From a virus, in the IMG/VR virus record IMGVR_UViG_3300020204_000303, positions 1 through 27,011 of that record: a DNA stretch of 27,011 bases; one strand, 5' to 3'. The notes beneath the pieces were generated by a model that saw only the letters and a program-made list of their open reading frames with translations, ran no database searches and had not been told where the DNA came from. How positions within the stretch are numbered: the stretch's first letter is position 1; every line of letters begins with the position of its first letter. A program made the translations under genes and the position numbers. Of the stretch, positions 6,639-13,154 are shown in pieces.

Positions 6639-7307
6639 TCAGGTATTGTGATAATTGTCAATGTATTTTTGCAAGTTTGTCAAATAATTTTCTTTAGTCT
6701 CAACAAACAATTGGGTACCTTCATTCTCTACCGCAATGGCAATTACAATTTGATTGATTGGTTTGCCTGTTCGTTCTTCAAACATTTCTGCATATGCCGA
6801 AGCCTGCATAAAGTAATTTTCTATATACGACTTATCTTTGGACTTACTTGCAGTCTTCCAGTCAACAATTGATAATTCACCAGACCATTCTGCGATACAA
6901 TCACAACGACCTGCAAGTTTCAATTTATCTGAATATAGCGGTGTTTCAATGCCGTAGATATCACCAATGTTTGCATCAATAACTTTGCGAACATCAAAAA
7001 ACATTTCCTTAATGTCTGGCATCATTGTTTTGAATTTCATGTCAGTCATCTCATTAAGGAGATATTTTTCTACTGTATTGTGTAACTTGGTGCCACGACC
7101 AGAAGCCTTGGCAGAGATTTTGTTGGCAACTTCTTCACCAACTCTTTGACGCCATTCGTAGATGGCCTTTTTGTTGTATGCTGAAAGAACCGTAGTAATT
7201 GAAGGGTAGAGGTTGCCTCCTGGAGTTTTGTATACTCTACCCTTCTCCGTGGTTTCAGATTCTAGGTCATAATTTAATTCACTTAGTTTTACATGACGAA
7301 AATTCAT
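6639..7307 (-). CDS. PD-(D/E)XK nuclease, RecB/Cas4-like exonuclease family
   Basis: The 222-residue protein shows the core of RecB-type nucleases: GTKLH (H76), YGIETPLY (E121), GRCDCIAEW (D136), IVDWKT with D149 and K151, and a downstream Gln in FMQASAYA (Q168). These are the metal-binding and catalytic positions of the PD-(D/E)XK fold, including the QxxxY motif. It likely degrades or processes DNA ends in host DNA breakdown or recombination; T4-like marine phages often carry such an exonuclease. It begins 3 bases after the next upstream gene ends, and its stop lies directly ahead of the tmRNA promoter box. Confidence 0.85.
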   Translation of the reverse strand: MNFRHVKLSELNYDLESETTEKGRVYKTPGGNLYPSITTVLSAYNKKAIYEWRQRVGEEVANKISAKASGRGTKLHNTVEKYLLNEMTDMKFKTMMPDIKEMFFDVRKVIDANIGDIYGIETPLYSDKLKLAGRCDCIAEWSGELSIVDWKTASKSKDKSYIENYFMQASAYAEMFEERTGKPINQIVIAIAVENEGTQLFVETKENYLTNLQKYIDNYHNT

Positions 7308-7309
7308 TG

Positions 7310-7537
7310 TTAAGCGGCTTGTGCCTCCTGTTGTGGTTTAATATACTGGTCGTAGTAATCAAAAATGCTCATATTTTTTAATACCCAAGGTGCCTCCCTT
7401 TCTAATATTTTTTGTCGGTTCTTTGCAATATTATCTGCACTCCAATCGCCGCTTTCTATTTCGTTTTTTTCTTCTACTTCACCATCCCACTTTTGTTGAA
7501 GTAGTGCGACTTTCTTTTGCATTGAACGCTTTGACAT
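7310..7537 (-). CDS. Small hypothetical protein
   Basis: A 75-residue charged helical protein starting at the ATG preceded by AAGGAG with 7 bases spacing; a longer reading beginning 12 codons earlier has no such signal. It contains KRSMQKKVALLQQKW and a second helix with KILEREAPWVLKNM. No known domain. It lies 2 bases upstream of the nuclease gene and is probably in the same transcript. Confidence 0.65.
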   Translation of the reverse strand: MSKRSMQKKVALLQQKWDGEVEEKNEIESGDWSADNIAKNRQKILEREAPWVLKNMSIFDYYDQYIKPQQEAQAA

Positions 7538-7583
7538 GGGCTCTCCTTTTACAAAGTTGGCATAACAAAGCAAAATCTCAAAA

Positions 7584-7886
7584 TTAAAATTTACCTAAAT
7601 GTTTATCTACTATCTGTTTTGTTTTTACTTGTTTCATTGATTTGCGACCGTATCGTTTGCCTGTTGCACTTTCTGGATGTGCCTCAGCAACTTTAGAAAG
7701 AACTTCTTTGAAACCTTCTGGTACTTTATTTTGTTTTGAAGTGGAGACACCACTCACGATGGATGGGGCCGTAATGACCTGGGTGACATGAGGATTATTC
7801 TTCAAATAGTCCTCACGCTCTGAAATTCTCAGCATTTCATCAAACTGTTCGCCAGTCTGATTATTATAAAAACTGTAAGTTGGCAT
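7584..7886 (-). CDS. Conserved phage protein, FmdB-like N-terminus without zinc ligands
   Basis: The 100-residue protein opens with MPTYSFYNNQTGEQFDEML, which resembles the start of FmdB-type zinc-ribbon proteins but lacks their cysteines. A conserved-looking C-terminus GRKSMKQVKTKQIVDKHLGK is basic and helical. I recall the same architecture in T4-like cyanophages; function is unknown, nucleic-acid binding is possible. It overlaps the upstream gene by 23 bases. Confidence 0.75.
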   Translation of the reverse strand: MPTYSFYNNQTGEQFDEMLRISEREDYLKNNPHVTQVITAPSIVSGVSTSKQNKVPEGFKEVLSKVAEAHPESATGKRYGRKSMKQVKTKQIVDKHLGKF

Positions 7887-8433
7887 TATTTGTATTTATT
7901 GCATTTGAATACCAGAGTGGAGCTTCACGATTTGTCCATCTGGCGAATCTAACTTTTTTCTCAATGTAATATTTATGATAGGACGCAAGAGAATTATTGG
8001 CAATCTTGCACTCATCGGGCATTGCAGGTGTTGGTTCAGTAAACTCAGCCCTTGGAATATTTTTTGGAATATATCTCAATGATGGTATAAGTCTTGCACA
8101 TGCATGAGTTTTACCATACCGATGTGTGTATTCTTTTGTCAGTTCAAGAAACAGCCGATAGAGCCACGCATAGTTCGAATCACTTTGGCGTAACCAAACA
8201 TTTGATGGATGATGAACATGTGATGCCTTCATCAATACATCATCAGACTCTGGATGACGCCAGCGTTTAATCTTACGATTATTGACAGACAGGGCATAGT
8301 ATTCTTCGCCATCAAGCACACGATGAGCCGTAGACATGAGCTGTGCATATTCGATAATCATTTTAACCACATGTTTATCACAATGCATCTCAGCACAGGT
8401 CTTTGGGTCACGGTCAAGATAAAATATATTCAT
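7864..8433 (-). CDS. Conserved T4-like phage protein, unknown function
   Basis: A 189-residue protein with CDKHVVKMIIEYAQLMSTAHR near the N-terminus, then RWRHPESDD, HHPSNVWLRQS, YTHRYGKTHAC and a C-terminal RFARWTNREAPLWY. These conserved His, Arg and Trp patterns recur in T4-like phages of cyanobacteria and marine bacteria and look enzymatic, but I cannot name the activity. The ATG at 8433 is preceded by GGGAG at 7 bases and overlaps the upstream stop (TAATG); a TTG two codons earlier is less likely. Confidence 0.75.
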   Translation of the reverse strand: MNIFYLDRDPKTCAEMHCDKHVVKMIIEYAQLMSTAHRVLDGEEYYALSVNNRKIKRWRHPESDDVLMKASHVHHPSNVWLRQSDSNYAWLYRLFLELTKEYTHRYGKTHACARLIPSLRYIPKNIPRAEFTEPTPAMPDECKIANNSLASYHKYYIEKKVRFARWTNREAPLWYSNAINTNNANLQFL

Positions 8434-8618
8434 TACCAACTCCCATCATCAATCCATATCCGAATAGTCAAACCGAGAAAACCAAATGCATAGGTTCTCT
8501 CGGTATCAGACCACACGGTCGTTTCTTTACGCCACCATGGCAATACTTTCCACCACAGAGGATTCAAAGCAATTATAATACTTACCCCACTATATCTGAG
8601 GTAATTAAGTATCTTCAC
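8433..8618 (-). CDS. Small Trp-rich conserved protein, GTG start
   Basis: The 61-residue protein is rich in Trp (PLWWKVLPWW) and ends in LTIRIWIDDGSW, an ending I recall from small T4-like cyanophage proteins. The start is taken as GTG at 8618, overlapping the upstream stop (GTGA), because the only ATG in frame is far upstream inside the neighbour gene. The stop overlaps the next ATG. Function unknown. Confidence 0.65.
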   Translation of the reverse strand: MKILNYLRYSGVSIIIALNPLWWKVLPWWRKETTVWSDTERTYAFGFLGLTIRIWIDDGSW

Positions 8619-8797
8619 TTCGTAACTTTTGCCATAATATAAACAAGCGCAATAATCAAGGCAAGATTCTTTGCGCCAATGGCAAACAAAGAAATTACGA
8701 CAATCAAAAACGCCCACATAATTTCGATATCATGGTACCAAAAAAATTGACTTATATCAAACATCACTTCATAAAATTTATCAATAAACTTTTGCAT
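8615..8797 (-). CDS. Small membrane protein
   Basis: A 60-residue protein with an N-terminal amphipathic helix (KFIDKFYEVMFDISQFFWY) and a hydrophobic stretch long enough for one or two spans (about residues 27-56, AFLIVVISLFAIG then LALIIALVYIMA). The start at 8797 has GAGG 6-7 bases upstream; a longer form would overlap the MazG gene. It overlaps the next gene by GTGA. Function unknown. Confidence 0.65.
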   Translation of the reverse strand: MQKFIDKFYEVMFDISQFFWYHDIEIMWAFLIVVISLFAIGAKNLALIIALVYIMAKVTK

Positions 8798-8804
8798 TTT
8801 TTCC

Positions 8805-9098
8805 TCAGTTAATAACTTCAGGTTCATTATTAAAAATACTCGACCACTTCTTCAACTTATTTCGTTTTCTAACATTGGCATTCAAAACATTTATTGAATT
8901 AACAATACCATGTTCTTGCATCAATTCAAGCATACACATTAGGTCACCAACTTCTTCTTCTAACGAATCTTTGTTAGATTTATTTGTGGTTGGGTGAACA
9001 TCATCCATACCAAATCGAAACACTTTGCTGATTGCCTGAATCACTTCAGCACATTCTTCTTGTGCAATCAACATTACTTCTTTTTGTTTATCATTCAT
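8805..9098 (-). CDS. MazG-like nucleotide pyrophosphohydrolase
   Basis: The 97-residue protein has the MazG-fold metal motif: EECAEV (E15-xx-E18) and LEEEVGDLMCMLE (E49-xx-D52) in two helices separated by a loop with GMDDVHP. MazG enzymes hydrolyse (d)NTPs or ppGpp-like nucleotides to monophosphate and PPi; phage versions may alter the host nucleotide or alarmone pool. No strong ribosome binding site precedes the ATG. Immediately upstream is the GC-rich structured region, so this gene's leader is the end of that RNA. Confidence 0.8.
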   Translation of the reverse strand: MNDKQKEVMLIAQEECAEVIQAISKVFRFGMDDVHPTTNKSNKDSLEEEVGDLMCMLELMQEHGIVNSINVLNANVRKRNKLKKWSSIFNNEPEVIN

Positions 9099-9109
9099 AT
9101 CATTTTCAC

Positions 9110-9357
9110 AGTAATGGGTGCTTCCTCTCTGCGGTGGTACCTATAGTGTCTCCGGCTCTCGATTGCCTTCACAGACACCTTCCATCCACTTCACGACCAG
9201 AGAGGATTGTCGCATTGCCAGCGCCGGTTCGGTTTGACCGGAACCACCCATGAGTGACGAACTCATTTCTCCTTCCTGCGGGTCACAGTAGCCAGGCGTT
9301 ACCCCGGCGGGTTTGGGTGAGGACTTACGGCACGCTTCACAGAGTTCCTGCCTCAAA
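9110..9357 (-). ncRNA. GC-rich structured noncoding RNA candidate (possibly HEARO/omega-RNA-like)
   Basis: The 240 bases 9121-9360 are 57% GC in a genome section otherwise about 30-40%. On either strand it folds into many helices. Stems (plus coordinates): 9124-9131 with 9198-9205 (8 bp); inside it 9134-9137 with 9186-9189 and 9146-9151 with 9173-9178; 9226-9233 with 9237-9245 (8 bp, one bulge); 9250-9255 with 9261-9266; 9291-9296 with 9303-9308; 9329-9332 with 9349-9352; long-range 9114-9120 with 9245-9251 (7 bp). Gene orientation suggests minus-strand transcription, from the promoter at 9830-9858 through the preceding gene. Length, helices and recollected motifs such as GTAACGCCTGGCTAC suggest the HEARO class (RNA of IsrB/IscB systems), but no IsrB/IscB gene is adjacent and the family name is a guess. 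Confidence 0.6.
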
Positions 9358-9359
9358 AC

Positions 9360-9794
9360 TTAGACCGTCTCTTTTACTTCGGTAACTTCGGTAATCTGCA
9401 TTTCTTCAACAGTCACTTTTTCAACGACTGGATCAGCCTGCAGGTCTTTCAACTTTTTAACTTTGGGCGCCTTAGCAACTTTAGGTGCCTTGGCAGTCTT
9501 CGCAACTTTCTTAGACGAAGCGGCAGCAATGTCTTTGTCACGCTTGTCAATGTATTTTTGCATCTCGGCAGCATTCGTCAGAACATAGCCGCCGACTTTG
9601 CGACCATTTTTCACAACTTTCACAACACCGCCAATCACTTTGATACGCCACACAAAAGTGGACAGACGATACAAAGGAACGCCTTTCATCTCAGGCATTG
9701 CTTCTAGTGATTCTTTGGTGACAGGTTCACCGTTCAACATCACCTTCAACACTTTTTCCCATTGCAAAGTCTTTGCTTGTTTAGCGAAACGCAT
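9360..9794 (-). CDS. Putative DNA-binding protein with histone H1-like tail
   Basis: The first about 80 residues of this 144-residue protein look like a winged-helix unit: helices with QWEKVLKVMLNGEPVTKESLEAMP and LYRLSTFVWRIKV, then beta strands GGVVKVVKNGRKVGGYVL. The second half is Lys/Ala/Pro-rich (KKVAKTAKAPKVAKAPKVK, about 94-113), like histone H1 tails, followed by an acidic-Val/Thr end. I infer binding to DNA, possibly to compact or regulate; no family name. It has its own strong promoter upstream and AAGGAG before the ATG, and it is followed at 2 bases by the structured RNA. Confidence 0.65.
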   Translation of the reverse strand: MRFAKQAKTLQWEKVLKVMLNGEPVTKESLEAMPEMKGVPLYRLSTFVWRIKVIGGVVKVVKNGRKVGGYVLTNAAEMQKYIDKRDKDIAAASSKKVAKTAKAPKVAKAPKVKKLKDLQADPVVEKVTVEEMQITEVTEVKETV

Positions 9795-9829
9795 AATATA
9801 AAACTCCTTTATCAGATTTAAGAATATAC

Positions 9830-9858
9830 ATCATAACACAAAAAGGCACGACTGTCAA
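9830..9858 (-). promoter_or_regulatory. Sigma70-like early promoter P1
   Basis: Minus strand: TTGACA (9858-9853), 17-base spacer, TATGAT (9835-9830). The -35 is preceded by TAGTGC, shared with three other promoters of this window. It drives the H1-tailed protein gene and probably the structured RNA beyond it. The leader carries a good AAGGAG site. Confidence 0.85.
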
Positions 9859-9873
9859 GCACTATTTCGGCAA

Positions 9874-10302
9874 TCATGCAATTTGTTCTTCAGAACAAAA
9901 ACCGGCAAACTGTTCATAGTCACCCTCAAAGGCAATATTGCCATCTTGGTATTGACCAGAATAAATTACAACACGATTTTCAAAAACATGGTATTCATAT
10001 TCTTGCCAATCATCACGACCAAGAACTGGTTGGCGCAAATAGATGCCACCAACTTCTGTTTTGAAAGCACCGACCATTTGTGCGGCAAGACAATCCATAC
10101 CGTTTGCAAATCGACCAATTTTCACTTCGCCAGAAATGCCGTTAATGACTTTGAACGGCAATAAAAATTCTGCCAACTCGGCACCATGACCAGAAGGGTA
10201 ACCATCAAACTGGCGATACATGCACACGATTGGTTCATTTACATCTTGACCACTTTGGTTTTGGTATGTATCATAAACATAGGTAAGAGAACGAGTGCCC
10301 AT
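9874..10302 (-). CDS. Conserved protein of unknown function (GTRSLTYVYD family)
   Basis: The 142-residue protein starts MGTRSLTYVYD and contains IVCMYRQFDGYPSGHGAELAEFL, a well-conserved pattern in a family shared by phages and bacteria with no assigned function as far as I know. The C-terminal half is beta-rich (EYHVFENRVVIYSG). No transmembrane segment. The ATG overlaps the stop of the small upstream gene (TAATG). Confidence 0.75.
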   Translation of the reverse strand: MGTRSLTYVYDTYQNQSGQDVNEPIVCMYRQFDGYPSGHGAELAEFLLPFKVINGISGEVKIGRFANGMDCLAAQMVGAFKTEVGGIYLRQPVLGRDDWQEYEYHVFENRVVIYSGQYQDGNIAFEGDYEQFAGFCSEEQIA

Positions 10303-10442
10303 TATGCAATATCCAAAAGGTCAGCTGCACAAACAGCATCGGCATAATCATCGGTATCTAAATCAATCATCGTACCATCAGAAAAGAAAGCACAATAGAA
10401 ACCGTCTTCATTCTTTTCAACACTAATCAAAAAATTATCCAC
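10302..10442 (-). CDS. Small acidic protein, GTG start
   Basis: A 46-residue frame, acidic (FFSDGTMIDLDTDDYADA), fills the space between two genes. GTG at 10442 lies 2 bases after the upstream TAA, and the stop overlaps the next ATG (TAATG), the spacing seen throughout this operon. No ribosome binding site is obvious. Function unknown; similar short acidic frames are common between phage early genes. Confidence 0.55.
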   Translation of the reverse strand: MDNFLISVEKNEDGFYCAFFSDGTMIDLDTDDYADAVCAADLLDIA

Positions 10443-10444
10443 AA

Positions 10445-10666
10445 TTATCTCACAATTTCAAAATGTTCACCGAGGTACAAATCAAAGGTTTTTACTAAAT
10501 GTTCGTAATCGCCTTGTTTCATTTCTTCACAAATTGATTTACCCAAATGAGGTGCACCAGATTGACGAAATGTTTTTTCAACTACTGCCAACAAATAAAA
10601 TGCATTGCCTTGTGGGCCTGACAAATCAATTTGTGGTTTAAACTTCTTTGGTTTTCGCTTAATCAT
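10445..10666 (-). CDS. Conserved small protein, unknown function
   Basis: A 73-residue protein with a basic N-terminus (KRKPKKFKP) and the stretch DLSGPQGNAFYLLAVVEKT, then EEMKQGDYEHLVKTFDLYLG. The SGPQGNAFYLL pattern recurs in phage and plasmid proteins of unknown function as I remember. Its ATG overlaps the upstream stop (ATGA). Likely an early accessory gene of the GP88 operon. Confidence 0.7.
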   Translation of the reverse strand: MIKRKPKKFKPQIDLSGPQGNAFYLLAVVEKTFRQSGAPHLGKSICEEMKQGDYEHLVKTFDLYLGEHFEIVR

Positions 10667-10827
10667 TTTTTATATACCAGACTTTTTGTAGGTTGATTGG
10701 TAATCGGGCAAGTGTAATACATAACATCCCGTCCTTGAATATCTTCCTCAACATTAAGAAACTCCACCTCGGTGGTAAGATGTTCTTCACCACATTCAGG
10801 ACAAATTACAATAAATCGTTCATTCAT
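10663..10827 (-). CDS. Small zinc-ribbon-like protein
   Basis: The 54-residue protein starts at the ATG preceded by AAGGAG at 7 bases; a longer frame upstream has no site. It shows CPECGEEH near the N-terminus and a later Cys in YYTCPITN, giving part of a zinc ribbon (three Cys and a His). Small zinc ribbons often bind nucleic acid or protein. It overlaps the downstream gene by ATGA. Confidence 0.65.
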   Translation of the reverse strand: MNERFIVICPECGEEHLTTEVEFLNVEEDIQGRDVMYYTCPITNQPTKSLVYKK

Positions 10828-10828
10828 T

Positions 10829-11101
10829 CTACCACTCCTTCTGTGCAAATGCTGATTCATAATAACCCGCCATGTAAGCGGCAATTTCTTCTTCACTCAT
10901 ATCAGTCGCTTCAATCTTGGTTGACTGATGAGTGGCGCCAGTAAAATAGTGCGGTTCAGCAGGTCGACCGTACCACGCATCAGCAGAACCACGGTCATAC
11001 GCACCACCGTGACGAGTAAAAACTTCACGCTCTGAATAATTCATATTTCGTTCCCATTCACCATTAACTTTAACAAAACCTTTTGGCGTAAAATAAGCCA
11101 T
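10829..11101 (-). CDS. Conserved small protein, unknown function
   Basis: A 90-residue protein with the conserved-looking core RGSADAWYGRPAEPHYF followed by a C-terminal helix MSEEEIAAYMAGYYESA. This RGSAD-YYGRP-PH pattern is known to me from phage and bacterial proteins of unknown function. It begins 1 base after the GP88 gene's stop and is probably co-transcribed from promoter P2. Confidence 0.7.
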   Translation of the reverse strand: MAYFTPKGFVKVNGEWERNMNYSEREVFTRHGGAYDRGSADAWYGRPAEPHYFTGATHQSTKIEATDMSEEEIAAYMAGYYESAFAQKEW

Positions 11102-11102
11102 A

Positions 11103-11822
11103 TTAAGCAGCCTTCATCATAAAAGTAGGATATTTCACAAAACCAGAGGTATCTTTCTTCGCCTTACCTTTGGCATACAGACCAACTACAACACCTTTTG
11201 GATCAAGAAAACGCAAATCAGAATCATCGCCATTGAAAACTGGCATGCCTTCGTATGTCTCAGGCATTGGTTGCGATTTTTTAATACCGAACACCGTTGC
11301 AACATTATAACCTTGTTCAAATGCCTTCAGCACATCAGCATCATTACCATCAGCGGCAGAGAAGGTCAATTGATAATTTGCAAGACCGTTCACTTTGCGA
11401 CCAAGAATTTTTGTATAATCATAAAACTGGACATTGGGAAACTCTTGGATCACACCATACTTTTCCCATGCAATGTCACTTGTACCGTTCAAACGAAAAA
11501 CGGGAATCAGACCTTTCTTTTCGGCCTGTTTAATTGCCTTGCAAATATCGTTTTTGAGTGTCGCAAGAAAATTTTCACGGTCTTCAAAAAACATTTTGGT
11601 TTTGCGAATACGAGCCTGTTGAATCATATTGGTTGTTTCGCCTTTCTTAAACATGCCACCACGACCGGCAGTATTCAAACAAGCAGCCGTGCAACCTTGT
11701 GTGCGTTTTGGGCAGGTTTCATAACCAGAGAGATTCGCAGGTGCAAGGTGTAGAATATAGGTCATATAACCTTGTTTCATACCTTTGAGAATCTTGGGGT
11801 TACCAACAGAAAGTAGTTTCAT
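11103..11822 (-). CDS. GP88-family (gene 88) phage protein
   Basis: The 239-residue protein fits the GP88 family named after mycobacteriophage gene 88: an N-terminal NPKILKGMKQGYMTYILHLAPA, the cysteine cluster CPKRTQGCTAACLNTAGRG (C37, C44, C48), then VFRLNGTSDIAWEKYG and VQFYDYTK. The three Cys could hold an iron-sulphur cluster or zinc, and the fold after it resembles a barrel enzyme; activity is not known. The gene has its own promoter P2 and an AAAAGG site. Confidence 0.75.
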   Translation of the reverse strand: MKLLSVGNPKILKGMKQGYMTYILHLAPANLSGYETCPKRTQGCTAACLNTAGRGGMFKKGETTNMIQQARIRKTKMFFEDRENFLATLKNDICKAIKQAEKKGLIPVFRLNGTSDIAWEKYGVIQEFPNVQFYDYTKILGRKVNGLANYQLTFSAADGNDADVLKAFEQGYNVATVFGIKKSQPMPETYEGMPVFNGDDSDLRFLDPKGVVVGLYAKGKAKKDTSGFVKYPTFMMKAA

Positions 11823-11855
11823 TACAGAGTGCCTTTTTCAATCATCAATATAAGC

Positions 11856-11884
11856 ATTATAACAGAGAACGGCAACAAAGTCAA
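11856..11884 (-). promoter_or_regulatory. Sigma70-like early promoter P2
   Basis: Minus strand: TTGACT (11884-11879), 17-base spacer, TATAAT (11861-11856), preceded by AATAGTGC. It precedes the GP88 gene. A 20-base palindrome lies 16 bases further upstream (11901-11920). Confidence 0.9.
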
Positions 11885-11900
11885 GCACTATTTGGACTAA

Positions 11901-11920
11901 GTTAGTGAACACTCACTAAC
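11901..11920. promoter_or_regulatory. 20-bp palindrome upstream of promoter P2
   Basis: GTTAGTGAACACTCACTAAC: two perfect 8-base arms around 4 bases. A second copy (16 of 20 identical) lies at 13561-13580 upstream of promoter P3, at a similar distance from the -35 box. It lacks the T run of a terminator on the minus strand, so an operator or protein-binding dyad is at least as likely. Confidence 0.55.
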
Positions 11921-11923
11921 ATA

Positions 11924-12268
11924 TTATCGGCGCATTGATGCCTGGTCTTTTGCTTCCTCATCAGTAAAAATTGGCACGGCATTTGATTTGTGCAAAGTGC
12001 CGATACCTTTCATTTTATCACCAGTATAATACATATCAGGTTTTCTAAAAGTATTGTAGTAACCAGTATTCAAAGACGGAATATGTTTCGTTTCTCGCAC
12101 AAAAGGTTTAGGAGAAGGATTTTGTGCAGATGAAATCGTTTTTGTTCGTTTTTGTGCAAAGGAAATCGTTTTTGTGCGTTTAACTAACTCTTGCCATTCA
12201 GCAGCCAATGCCTTTTGTTTTGCATTGGGTTTGCGTTTTTTAGATTTTGCGGTAGTGTATATAATCAT
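11924..12268 (-). CDS. Conserved basic protein with internal repeat, unknown function
   Basis: The 114-residue protein has a basic N-terminus (KSKKRKPNAKQK), then two copies of a 10-residue unit (KRTKTISFAQ and KRTKTISSAQ), then a conserved-looking end: RETKHIPSL, YYTGDKMKGIGTLHKSNAVPI. I have seen the KGI-TMHKSNAVP pattern in phage and bacterial proteins of unknown function. The DNA repeat is about 30 bases (around 12119-12183) and may vary in copy number. Its ATG overlaps the stop of a small membrane gene. Confidence 0.7.
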   Translation of the reverse strand: MIIYTTAKSKKRKPNAKQKALAAEWQELVKRTKTISFAQKRTKTISSAQNPSPKPFVRETKHIPSLNTGYYNTFRKPDMYYTGDKMKGIGTLHKSNAVPIFTDEEAKDQASMRR

Positions 12269-12414
12269 TTGAGTTTACGAGTGCCAAAATACATGAGAAG
12301 CAATCCTAACATGGCAATGACCAATTGTGCGGCAAAATTCACTCCGTCAGGATCAAAGTCCATGCCACCGACTGCACCGAAAACTAAAAGTAAACCAACT
12401 ATAAATCGTATCAT
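12265..12414 (-). CDS. Small membrane protein (49 residues)
   Basis: The frame starts 1 base after the upstream stop (TAATATG) and ends in an ATGA overlap with the next gene. The protein has two hydrophobic segments (IRFIVGLLLVFGAVGG at the start and LVIAMLGLLLMYFG near the end) around DFDPDGVNF, and a short basic tail. It is too short for most gene callers but is well embedded in the operon. Function unknown. Confidence 0.65.
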   Translation of the reverse strand: MIRFIVGLLLVFGAVGGMDFDPDGVNFAAQLVIAMLGLLLMYFGTRKLK

Positions 12415-12415
12415 A

Positions 12416-12607
12416 TTAGCACACCGATTCTTGGACTTCGATATTCAAATAATTCTTGTCTTGTATTTGAAAAGAAATCGCATCAGATAACTTCGTACCA
12501 TTTTTAACATCTGCCAATAATTCTGCCAACATATTAATTTCTTCACTTGACATTTTTGAAATATTGTCGGCAGTAGCAACAACAATAAATGCATTAATCT
12601 TATTCAT
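12416..12607 (-). CDS. Small hypothetical protein
   Basis: A 63-residue acidic protein starting at the ATG that overlaps the upstream stop (TAATG), with GGAG 8 bases before it; a longer reading is unnecessary. It begins with a hydrophobic helix (INAFIVVATADNI) and continues with EEINMLAELLADVKNG. No family recognised. Confidence 0.6.
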   Translation of the reverse strand: MNKINAFIVVATADNISKMSSEEINMLAELLADVKNGTKLSDAISFQIQDKNYLNIEVQESVC

Positions 12608-12936
12608 TACATCGCTCCAGTCCAACGAGTTTGTCCGTATTGTTTTGTGATAACATTACCACGAGCAAAATTACGAGCAGGTGCAGACCAACCTGCGGCT
12701 TTTAGAATGTCGCCTCTTTTGAATTTGCCATTATCTTTCAGACAAATAAACGAGTGAACAGAACGCTGATTGGCACCAGAGTAAACTTTAATATACTTTG
12801 AACCGACTTCAAAACCAACCGACTGTTGAAATTCTTCGGTCATACGAATGCGAATGTCAGTAGGCGATTGGCCCATCCACCTCGCATAATCTTGTTTAAT
12901 AAATTCAAGATAATCATTTAGTCCGTCAATCATCAT
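12607..12936 (-). CDS. Conserved phage protein, unknown function
   Basis: A 109-residue protein with GSKYIKVYSG, HSFICLKDNGKFKRGDILKAAGWSAPARNFARGNV: a conserved beta-rich core seen in proteins of phages and plasmids that I cannot assign. Two adjacent ATGs (12936 and 12933) both fit AAGGAG. It overlaps neighbours on both sides by TAATG, as part of the P3 operon. Confidence 0.7.
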   Translation of the reverse strand: MMIDGLNDYLEFIKQDYARWMGQSPTDIRIRMTEEFQQSVGFEVGSKYIKVYSGANQRSVHSFICLKDNGKFKRGDILKAAGWSAPARNFARGNVITKQYGQTRWTGAM

Positions 12937-13154
12937 TAAACTCCTTTTGAATAAAAATCACGGCGAAACCTATTGGTCTGAATTTTTGCTTTTTCAATTA
13001 ACTCAGACCAATTATTCGATTTCACACATCTTTTAATATCAGTATTTCTCATGGGTGATATAATGTGTGAAACACGACCATTTATTGAAACCGACATGGT
13101 TCCGGTATTCATTACAGCCTGAAATGGATCACTTTTCAATTGACGGAATCCCAT
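12936..13154 (-). CDS. Small basic hypothetical protein
   Basis: A 72-residue basic protein with DIKRCVKSNNWSELIEKAK and QTNRFRRDFYSK. Starts at a TAATG overlap with the upstream gene and ends in another TAATG overlap. No domain recognised. Co-transcribed from promoter P3. Confidence 0.6.
   Translation of the reverse strand: MGFRQLKSDPFQAVMNTGTMSVSINGRVSHIISPMRNTDIKRCVKSNNWSELIEKAKIQTNRFRRDFYSKGV

Noticed and set aside
6383-6697. Plus-strand frame of about 100 codons across the tmRNA
   Set aside because: It crosses the tmRNA acceptor and coding pieces and has no ribosome binding site; the RNA explains the conservation-like pattern.
7873-7890. AATAAATA near 7.88 kb as a late promoter
   Set aside because: It lies inside the coding end of the 189-residue gene and too close to the next start codon to serve it.
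9141-9356. Minus-strand 71-codon frame inside the GC-rich island (with CEACRKSSPKP and WMEGVCEGNREP)
   Set aside because: Its composition follows from the RNA helices, it starts without a normal site relative to the operon, and the nested perfect stems are better explained as RNA. Kept open as an alternative.
9110-9357. Group II intron or IS200/IS605 end as explanation of the GC-rich island
   Set aside because: I see no domain V-like hairpin, no reverse transcriptase and no TnpA/TnpB frame in or beside it.
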